Shown: piece after piece, positions 1 through 4,354 of the stretch | Layout of the letters: each line of letters opens with the position of its first letter | Numbering within the stretch: the stretch's first letter is position 1 | NCBI GenBank assembly: GCA_964631295.1 | Contig: CAZVXI010000161.1 | Coordinates: 1 to 7,259, forward strand | DNA: 7,259 bases | Direction: 5' to 3' | Source of the DNA: CAZVXI01 sp964631295 | GTDB taxonomy: Bacteria; Planctomycetota; Phycisphaerae; Phycisphaerales; SM1A02 | The notes under the pieces: model-generated | Database searches by the model: none | Told to the model about the DNA's origin: nothing | Seen by the model: the letters and a program-made list of their open reading frames with translations, nothing else | Translations under genes and position numbers: made by a program

Positions 1-84
1 GACCGACGCGTCGGTCTCGTCGCAGTCCCCGTCGTCGGCCGTGAAGCCGTCGCCGTCGTAGTCGAAGCAGATGCCTGCTGGAGT
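1..84 (-). pseudogene. Fragment of a MopE-type metal-binding repeat protein, cut at its N-terminal side
   Basis: Read on the minus strand from position 69 to 1, the sequence encodes CFDYDGDGFTADDGDC followed by DETDASV. This Asp/Gly-rich loop matches the MopE-type putative metal-binding motif found repeated in large secreted or surface proteins of Planctomycetota and Deltaproteobacteria. The alternating D-x-D-x-D-G spacing resembles calcium-binding loops. The frame stays open upstream to 84 and meets TAG at 85-87, with no ATG, GTG or TTG and no ribosome site. Codons from 71 to 84 lie inside a palindromic repeat, so the original N-terminal coding sequence is missing or displaced. The C-terminal side runs off the window. 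Either the repeat interrupted the gene, or this is a remnant. The motif is clear; calling it a pseudogene is inference because only 23 native codons are visible. Confidence 0.6.
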
Positions 85-112
85 CTACCTGCCGTGGCAG
101 GCAGGCATGACG
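71..112 (-). repeat. Nested palindromic repeat, copy 1 (GCCTGC-arm type)
   Basis: Read on the minus strand, the order is CGTC, arm ATGCCTGC, inner half-stem CTGCC, two loop bases AC, half-stem GGCAG, spacer GTAGACTCCA, and closing arm GCAGGCAT. The 8-nt arms are perfectly complementary. Copies 2 and 4 have the same element lengths (4-8-5-2-5-10-8), so this is one family rather than chance palindromes. The trailing CCAC of the other copies is absent here; the element abuts the metal-binding gene fragment directly. Confidence 0.75.
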
Positions 113-139
113 ACGCAAGCGCTGTCGGGCCACATACTT

Positions 140-185
140 CGTCATTCCCGCCCGCCTTGGCGGATCAACTCCCGCGGGAATCCAC
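140..185 (+). repeat. Nested palindromic repeat, copy 2 (TCCCGC-arm type)
   Basis: The order is CGTC, arm ATTCCCGC, half-stem CCGCC, TT, half-stem GGCGG, spacer ATCAACTCCC, arm GCGGGAAT, then CCAC: exactly 46 bp. The spacer shares ACTCC with copy 1, while both the outer and inner stems differ from copy 1 and remain perfectly paired. It is preceded by a CACATACTT flank that recurs, slightly altered, before copy 3. Confidence 0.8.
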
Positions 186-220
186 AGACGACCGATCCGT
201 TTCATATGTATCACACACTT

Positions 221-248
221 CGTCATTCCCGCGCACGCGGGAATCCAC
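221..248 (+). repeat. Short palindromic repeat, copy 3 (dRS3-like)
   Basis: This 28-bp member has CGTC, arm ATTCCCGC, a four-base loop GCAC, arm GCGGGAAT and CCAC. It keeps the outer frame of copy 2 but lacks the inner hairpin and 10-nt spacer. Positions 225-244 fit the form ATTCCC-N8-GGGAAT, which is the consensus of the Neisseria dRS3 repeat, a known insertion target for filamentous prophage. The match shows a similar palindrome and does not establish common descent. Confidence 0.8.
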
Positions 249-281
249 GGCTGACTGATGTGTTGGAGTCATCCGCAACTT

Positions 282-327
282 GTGGATGCCTGCTGAAGTC
301 TGCCTGCCGAGGCAGGCATGCATGACG
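282..327 (-). repeat. Nested palindromic repeat, copy 4 (GCCTGC-arm type)
   Basis: On the minus strand the order is CGTC, arm ATGCATGC, CTGCC, TC, GGCAG, spacer GCAGACTTCA, arm GCAGGCAT, CCAC: 46 bp. The first arm has one mismatch against its partner. It is closest to copy 1 (same arms, GACT-containing spacer) and is also on the minus strand, so the two outer copies point left and the two inner copies point right. Confidence 0.75.
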
Positions 328-525
328 GAGTTGCACCCATGACGATGGCCGCCGATGCATCCGGCCCGCGCGCTCTGTCGTTCATCACGCAACTCGACCC
401 GCGACCCGCGACTTCGCTGCGCTCCGTCACGCCTTGAATCGTTCTATTTGAGATGTTCGACCTCTCCAGAAGACGAGGGGAAGACTCTCTCGGATCACTC
501 ACGAATCATCGCGGTGCAGCAACTT
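328..525. other. Intergenic stretch with no recognisable gene
   Basis: Short open frames cross this stretch on both strands, but they begin or end in the repeats, lack ribosome sites and have low-complexity Arg/Ser-rich translations typical of GC-rich noncoding DNA. Visible structure is minor: a tandem GACCCGC doublet near 395-409, and a weak CCTC/GAGG hairpin (461-464 with 475-478) that has no T-run and is not a good terminator. I see no RNA gene. Confidence 0.5.
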
Positions 526-645
526 TGAAAGCCGGGTCTCCCGACCGGTGGCGGCGTGGTGAGACAGGTGTGCTGCGCAATCCAGCCGATTGACGATGCG
601 CGCGTCGCTCCAGCCGGGTTGCCGGGTCTTTCACGATCCGCTTCG
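526..645 (+). repeat. 120-bp direct repeat, copy A
   Basis: This block runs from TGAAAGCCGGGTCTCCCG to GATCCGCTTCG and matches 2891-3010 in the same orientation over its full length, without gaps and with 8 differences (about 93% identity). Homology stops sharply at both ends. TGAAAG at 526-531 is complementary to CTTTCA at 628-633, and the adjacent CCGG-rich segments can extend the pairing, so the unit could close into a long terminal stem. The last 12 bases lie outside that stem. It lies 16 bp beyond the stop codon of the minus-strand 498-residue gene. It could be a non-autonomous mobile element or a structured RNA. No conserved reading frame is convincing: one plus-strand frame has a stop in this copy where copy B is open. 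Confidence 0.85.
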
Positions 646-661
646 TCCGCCTGCCCGCGGT

Positions 662-2158
662 TCACTCATCTCTCAGATGAAACGGCACTTGTGAGGGATC
701 GATCTGCATGAACTCATGCAGTCTCAGGTACCAGTCACGCAGGTCATCTGTCAAATCCATCTGCGGCTCCTCGGGTGGATACATTGGAAAATACAGCCCC
801 AGTCTGGCTGGCTTGAACTCGGCGACACGACCCCAGAACGCTTCGATGTGCTCAGCCATCGCCTCTGCGTGCTCATCGCTGAGCGCATCAATGAGCAGTG
901 TAAGCGTGTTCTCCGCAATCGCGCGGCGTTCGGCAGTCATGGCATCAACATTCTCACGGTACAGATCTGGTCGAACGTCATGCATCTCTGATCGATACCT
1001 GAATCCTTCCGCATTCACCGCCCGGATCATCCGATCCGCCACGGCCTGGTCTTCATGCTCAGCAACCTCGAGCAGCTCACGCAACGATCGGCGCTCTTCG
1101 TGCGAGAGATCCTCAATCGCGAATGCCTGCAGGAACAACTCACGCAGATCAAATGCATTCGGGTACACATGCGGATGCGCGCGCACTCTGTACAGATCAA
1201 CGAAGTACCGCTGGAATGGTTCTTCAATGAACTGCGTGACCACGGGCAGGTATATCTCATTGAGAGCACCAATCGCCGCCTCCGCGCGAGCGACGCGTGT
1301 ACGCAGCCGACTCTTGCGGCTCTTGCCGATCGCCGGTGAAAGTTCTCCCGTGCGGATGCGCGCGGACACCGTCGAGACGCGCTTCATCGCGTCCTGTTCC
1401 GCCCGGGCTCGCGCTGCAAAGTGGCGCGTCAGACTCTGTTCGTACTCATCAAGCACCGCTCGCAGTGACTGATCATCAGTCACGGATACATCAGCGTCCA
1501 TCATCGACTCGACCATCTTCGAGAAATCGACCTCAGCCGACAACAGAGTCGCCGCCCATGCCAGATAAGTATCACGGAAGCGGCGGTTCCTCACCACCGG
1601 CAGCCGCTCAAGCTGCCTCTCGGTCAGAACTGGCTTCAGAGGGTTGAACAGCCACTGGTCTTCCAGAGCGTGCAAGTCATCAATCGTTTCCTGGCAAGCA
1701 GTGTGAAACGCAGCAAACTCAGCAGCAACGTCCGGGTTTCGATATGCCTCAACGATCTCATCGACGAGCGATGCACTCCACTCCCACAGTTCCCGGATCT
1801 CACGTCGCCTTTGATCATCGCGCTGGCGAAACGCCGCATACACCGACTCAAAGAATGCCTGCTGCTCGACACTCAGAGAGAGCGCCCTTGACCAGGCATG
1901 GATGTCATCCATACTGATCCGCACAGGAATCGCGATGACAACATGTCTGGTTCCAGTCGAACCATCAGAACGCTCCCTGCGCTCAGCCGACACCCCATGG
2001 CTTCCCCGAGGACTTCTGATCAAAGAATCGTCGTCATCAGTGCTTCGGCTCTGCTGCGATTGAGCGATGCTGCTTGCCGCGCACAGCATCGCAATCGCAA
2101 GTACGACCGCCGAACGGCTCGATCTCAGGTGGAACGCCGTAGATTGACCAGTCATCAT
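662..2158 (-). CDS. Exported helical protein with LTxxQ-like motifs, 498 residues, function unknown
   Basis: I do not recognise a named family. Residues 1-32 form a signal peptide: charged start, hydrophobic core VVLAIAMLCAA, likely cleavage after SIA before QSQQS. Residues 38-72 are a low-complexity Asp/Arg/Ser linker. The rest looks almost wholly alpha-helical and very rich in Arg, Glu and Asp. Helix-start motifs resemble the LTxxQ motif of Spy/CpxP-type periplasmic proteins: LSLSVEQQ (93-100), LTERQLERL (178-186), DLSHEERRSL (350-359) and ALSDEHAEAM (425-434). That resemblance is weak and no catalytic motif is visible. The ATG at 2158 is preferred over an in-frame ATG at 2203 because GGAGG lies seven bases upstream and the signal peptide then starts properly. 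The start overlaps the stop of the upstream small gene in ATGA, so the two are probably translationally coupled. Likely periplasmic or secreted. Confidence 0.85.
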   Translation of the reverse strand: MMTGQSTAFHLRSSRSAVVLAIAMLCAASSIAQSQQSRSTDDDDSLIRSPRGSHGVSAERRERSDGSTGTRHVVIAIPVRISMDDIHAWSRALSLSVEQQAFFESVYAAFRQRDDQRRREIRELWEWSASLVDEIVEAYRNPDVAAEFAAFHTACQETIDDLHALEDQWLFNPLKPVLTERQLERLPVVRNRRFRDTYLAWAATLLSAEVDFSKMVESMMDADVSVTDDQSLRAVLDEYEQSLTRHFAARARAEQDAMKRVSTVSARIRTGELSPAIGKSRKSRLRTRVARAEAAIGALNEIYLPVVTQFIEEPFQRYFVDLYRVRAHPHVYPNAFDLRELFLQAFAIEDLSHEERRSLRELLEVAEHEDQAVADRMIRAVNAEGFRYRSEMHDVRPDLYRENVDAMTAERRAIAENTLTLLIDALSDEHAEAMAEHIEAFWGRVAEFKPARLGLYFPMYPPEEPQMDLTDDLRDWYLRLHEFMQIDPSQVPFHLRDE

Positions 2159-2550
2159 GGGCAGTCCTCCGTACCGGACGGCGGTTTCTCTTTGGACGTG
2201 CAATCCTCATCCACACGCTCCTCGGAACGTTCGCACGGTGCCTGAAATGATCCGCATCCAGTGACCTTGCGACCGATGCACTTCTTTGTCGATGTCGTAA
2301 GCGTCGAATAGGTCGCCTCGGACCACCCCGATGAAGCAGATACCTCGTGCCAAAAGGCCTCATTTGATTCGCCTGGATCACAGAGCCAGGTGTTTCCCAA
2401 AATGTCGGCGCAGCCGAGTTGTTCCTGGTGGAACGCGCAGCACTTGATCTCAACAGAAGTCTTGCAGCCGCCGTCGCTCGCAAGCGATGACGTCGACCCA
2501 CAGATGGCAGACATCACGCTCAGAAACACAAACAGATTCACATAACGCAT
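2155..2550 (-). CDS. Small secreted cysteine-rich protein, 131 residues, function unknown
   Basis: The protein opens with a signal peptide (MRYVNLFVFLSVMSAICG, likely cleaved near SSLAS-DGG around residue 25). The mature part carries ten cysteines, at residues 29, 37, 38, 47, 57, 91, 99, 106, 117 and 130. An even number and an export signal suggest five disulfide bonds. The C-terminus is short, polar and ends in EDCP. SAIC is not a good lipobox, so a lipoprotein is unlikely. No known domain is recognised. The ATG at 2550 is chosen because GGGAG lies eight bases upstream and the signal peptide follows at once; an in-frame ATG at 2613 has no ribosome site and would add a charged leader. Its stop overlaps the start of the 498-residue exported protein, so the two products are made together and may share a compartment or a complex. 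Confidence 0.8.
   Translation of the reverse strand: MRYVNLFVFLSVMSAICGSTSSLASDGGCKTSVEIKCCAFHQEQLGCADILGNTWLCDPGESNEAFWHEVSASSGWSEATYSTLTTSTKKCIGRKVTGCGSFQAPCERSEERVDEDCTSKEKPPSGTEDCP
2166..2170 (-). promoter_or_regulatory. Ribosome binding site of the 498-residue exported protein
   Basis: Minus-strand GGAGG stands seven bases before the ATG at 2158. It lies inside the 3' end of the upstream cysteine-rich gene and decides the start codon in favour of 2158 over the in-frame ATG at 2203. Confidence 0.8.
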
Positions 2551-2558
2551 CACACGTA

Positions 2559-2563
2559 CTCCC
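2559..2563 (-). promoter_or_regulatory. Ribosome binding site of the cysteine-rich gene
   Basis: Minus-strand GGGAG lies eight bases before the ATG at 2550. Another ATG (2565) overlaps this site and would be in frame, but the site then could not serve it, which supports the start at 2550. Confidence 0.7.
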
Positions 2564-2687
2564 ATTCGCGCAGCCAGCGGCCGCAGCGAAAGTCGGATGT
2601 TCTCAGATTTCATACATTACATCAGGATTGTGATGACGCTGCTGTCGGGCGGGCCGCGGCCACGACGTGTCTCCGCCAACCGCGGCC

Positions 2688-2708
2688 GGGGGCCGGGGGC
2701 CGGGGGCC
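2688..2708 (+). repeat. Heptanucleotide tandem repeat, three GGGGGCC units
   Basis: Three perfect GGGGGCC units stand in tandem, giving three G5 tracts with two-base CC linkers. A nearby GGGCGGG (2646-2652) could supply a fourth G tract, and CCGCGGCC occurs twice just upstream (2654-2661 and 2680-2687). The array lies in the presumed leader of the minus-strand operon, where the transcript would carry the C-rich complement. It could form a quadruplex on the plus strand or change in copy number by slippage. Confidence 0.85.
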
Positions 2709-2767
2709 GAACTCATCGTCACGCGATTTGAAGGCGACTGATGCACGAGCGCACTCCGATTCTCTGG

Positions 2768-2796
2768 AAGCTACCCGAGCTTCTGCCTGCTGTCAA
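2768..2796 (-). promoter_or_regulatory. Sigma-70-type promoter of the secreted-protein operon
   Basis: On the minus strand a perfect -35 hexamer TTGACA (2796-2791) is followed by a 17-nt spacer and TAGCTT (2773-2768), which keeps the first two bases and the final T of the -10 consensus. Transcription would start near 2761, giving a leader of about 210 nt before the cysteine-rich gene. The -10 is weak, so an activator may help; an inverted repeat lies just upstream. Confidence 0.55.
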
Positions 2797-2808
2797 TCCC
2801 TCTGATGT

Positions 2809-2854
2809 GAAAATGCGCTGCTCTGATCCCACAGCACTCACAGCGTGTATTTTC
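2809..2854 (-). promoter_or_regulatory. Interrupted inverted repeat upstream of the promoter, possible regulator site
   Basis: GAAAATGCGCTG (2809-2820) is the near-complement of CAGCGTGTATTTTC (2841-2854): GAAAAT and CGCTG pair fully and only the joining bases differ (G against ACA). The 20-bp interval contains ACAGCACTC, and CACAGC recurs at its right edge. The site lies roughly 50 to 95 bp upstream of the predicted transcription start, a usual place for an activator. The binding role is inference. Confidence 0.4.
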
Positions 2855-2890
2855 GATGCCGGGAAGAAAACCAAGACAACAGACGACGTA

Positions 2891-3010
2891 TGAAAGCCGG
2901 GTCTCCCGACGAGTGGCTGCGTGGTGTGACAGGTGTGCTGCGCAGTCGACCCGATTGACGATGCGCGCGTCGCTCCAGCCGGGTTGCCGGGTTTTTCACG
3001 ATCCGCTTCG
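2891..3010 (+). repeat. 120-bp direct repeat, copy B
   Basis: This is the second full-length copy of the 526-645 block, same orientation, 8 substitutions and no gaps. It lies upstream of both the minus-strand secreted-protein operon and the plus-strand MoxR operon. The closing stem is kept in weaker form: TGAAAG at 2891-2896 faces TTTTCA at 2993-2998. The central segment from GATTGACGATGCGCGCG through GCCGGGTTGCCGGGT is identical in both copies, while most differences fall in the first half. Confidence 0.85.
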
Positions 3011-3080
3011 CCTCGGATGCCGGCAACATTGCCCGGCTGAGTCGTTAGAAGATCGACGGCGGGGCGGCGGATGGCCGATC

Positions 3081-3086
3081 TATAGT
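3081..3086 (+). promoter_or_regulatory. Possible -10 element for the MoxR operon
   Basis: TATAGT matches five of six bases of the -10 consensus and lies about 100 bp before the moxR start. No good -35 hexamer is seen 16-18 bp upstream, where the sequence is a run of GGCGGGG. The stretch 3011-3187 otherwise holds no gene, only GC-rich sequence with a GATCG/CGATC pair around 3051-3080. Confidence 0.3.
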
Positions 3087-3187
3087 GGTGGGGCTGTTCT
3101 CATGCTGAGGACACGCACAGATTGCCGCCGAGACGCCGCGAACCCTGGCAAGGCGGCACGAGACCGGCCGCCGCAGGAGAGAATCAC

Positions 3188-4261
3188 ATGCCCGACCCGC
3201 TCGCATCCAAGCCAACGCTCGAAACCACGGACCCGGCAACGGCAGCCCGCGAGGTAACACAGGCCTTCAATGCCATCCGCGATCAGATTCATCAGGTCAT
3301 TGTCGGTCAGGATGAGGTCGTTGAGGAACTGCTCACCTGCATTATCTGCGGCGGGCATTCGCTGCTCGTGGGCGTGCCGGGCCTGGCGAAAACGCTGATG
3401 ATCTCCACGCTGGCGAAAACGGTGTCGCTGGGGTTCTCGCGCATTCAGTTCACGCCCGACCTGATGCCATCTGACCTGACCGGCACGGAAGTGATCGAGG
3501 AAGACAAGACGACCGGCTCGCGCGAGCTGCGCTTCGTCAAGGGGCCGATCTTTTCGAACGTGATCCTTGCAGACGAAATCAACCGCACGCCCCCCAAGAC
3601 GCAGGCGGCCCTGCTGGAAGCGATGCAGGAGCGGCAGGTGACTGCGGGCGGGATGCGGCACAAACTGCCCGAGCCGTTCTTCGTCCTCGCGACGCAGAAC
3701 CCGATCGAGCAGGAAGGCACGTATCCGTTGCCCGAAGCGCAGCTCGACCGGTTCATGTTCAATGTTCTGATCAGTTACCCGAGCGAAGAGCAGGAACTGC
3801 AGATCGTGCAGCAGACGACGGCGAGCGAAGTCGCGCAGGTTGAGCCGGTGATGACCGGCGATCAGATCATCCGCGTGCAGCAGCTTGTGCGGCAGGTGCC
3901 GGTGGCCGACCACGTGGTGCGTTACGCACTGCGGCTGAGCCGGGCGACGCGCATTCGCGAGCAGAGCAAGAAGCCCGAGGTGGTCGAGAACTACGTGAGC
4001 TGGGGTGCCGGCCCGCGCGCGAGCCAGTTTCTTGTGCTCGCTGCCAAGGCCCGGGCGATTCTCTCTGGCAACTCGCACGTGATGCCTGAGCACATCCAGG
4101 AAGTTGCGCTGCCTGTGCTGCGGCACCGCATCATTACCAACTTCAATGCTGAAGCAGATGGCATCACCAGCGACGACATCATCCGCACACTTGTGGATGA
4201 GACGCCGGTGGATACTGCGGATGCTGACACGACCAGGCGCATGGACGCGGTGATGCAGTGA
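3188..4261 (+). CDS. MoxR-family AAA+ ATPase, 357 residues
   Basis: A cytoplasmic AAA+ ATPase of the MoxR family (AAA_3 type), thought to act as a chaperone that remodels or activates VWA-domain partner proteins. Family landmarks are in order: VIVGQDEVV (38-45), Walker A GVPGLAKT (62-69), the MoxR-typical FTPDLMPSDLTGTEV (88-102), Walker B VILADE (125-130), INRTPPKTQAALLEAMQE (131-148), sensor 1 FFVLATQNP (164-172), arginine finger in EAQLDRF (R188), and the sensor 2 region GAGPRASQ (273-280). The length is normal and nothing is missing. The ATG at 3188 is chosen because AGGAGA stands close upstream; an in-frame TTG at 3122 would add 22 Arg-rich residues and has no ribosome site. Downstream DUF58 and BatA-like genes are the expected partners; a DUF4143 ATPase gene separates them. 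Confidence 0.96.
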   Translation: MPDPLASKPTLETTDPATAAREVTQAFNAIRDQIHQVIVGQDEVVEELLTCIICGGHSLLVGVPGLAKTLMISTLAKTVSLGFSRIQFTPDLMPSDLTGTEVIEEDKTTGSRELRFVKGPIFSNVILADEINRTPPKTQAALLEAMQERQVTAGGMRHKLPEPFFVLATQNPIEQEGTYPLPEAQLDRFMFNVLISYPSEEQELQIVQQTTASEVAQVEPVMTGDQIIRVQQLVRQVPVADHVVRYALRLSRATRIREQSKKPEVVENYVSWGAGPRASQFLVLAAKARAILSGNSHVMPEHIQEVALPVLRHRIITNFNAEADGITSDDIIRTLVDETPVDTADADTTRRMDAVMQ

Positions 4262-4264
4262 TTT

Positions 4265-4288
4265 CCCGGTTTCAGACCGGCCACCGGG
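4265..4288 (+). other. Mutually exclusive hairpins after the moxR stop
   Basis: CCCGGT (4265-4270) can pair with ACCGGG (4283-4288) around a 12-base loop. Alternatively CCGGT (4266-4270) can pair with ACCGG (4276-4280) around TTCAG. Only one can form at a time. No T-run follows, so this is not a standard intrinsic terminator; it may weaken read-through, stabilise the moxR mRNA 3' end, or do nothing. Confidence 0.45.
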
Positions 4289-4310
4289 ATAAGTGTTGGG
4301 ATAATGCGCT

Positions 4311-4347
4311 GTATACCTTGCAATAAAGAGAAAAAAACTTAGTATAC
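4311..4347 (+). promoter_or_regulatory. Candidate promoter of the DUF4143 gene between two GTATAC palindromes
   Basis: TTGCAA (4318-4323), a 16-nt spacer and TAGTAT (4340-4345) form a fair sigma-70-type promoter in an AT-rich patch unlike its surroundings. GTATAC occurs at 4311-4316 and 4342-4347, 31 bp apart (about three helical turns); the second overlaps the -10. This is a plausible operator pair for a repressor. Transcription would start only a few bases before the ATG at 4355, implying a nearly leaderless message, which agrees with the lack of a Shine-Dalgarno sequence. Confidence 0.45.
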
Positions 4348-4354
4348 GGTTCTG

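Noticed and set aside
71..325. Open frames across the palindrome cluster with RHSRARGNP-like translations
   Set aside because: These are translations of the ATTCCCGCG-type repeats, a familiar false-gene pattern, with no start signals.
71..327. The repeat cluster as a CRISPR array
   Set aside because: Repeats differ in length, occur in both orientations and are spaced irregularly (27, 35 and 33 bp), and no cas gene is present.
455..480. CCTC/GAGG hairpin as a terminator
   Set aside because: The stem is four base pairs with no T-run on either strand.
526..645. The 120-bp repeats as integron attC sites
   Set aside because: The 7-bp core sites of attC (RYYYAAC and GTTRRRY) are not found at the ends; GTTAGAA near 3045 is outside the repeat and does not fit the consensus.
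708..1472. A 254-codon plus-strand frame
   Set aside because: It is antisense to the 498-residue exported protein gene, has a Ser/Arg-rich low-complexity translation and no plausible ribosome site; the minus-strand gene has a signal peptide and a strong ribosome site.
2551..2613. Upstream ATG at 2613 for the cysteine-rich protein
   Set aside because: It lacks a ribosome site and would put a charged segment before the signal peptide; GGGAG supports the ATG at 2550.
3122..3187. TTG start adding 22 residues to MoxR
   Set aside because: No ribosome site precedes it and the added residues are Arg/Pro-rich, whereas AGGAGA stands just before the ATG at 3188.
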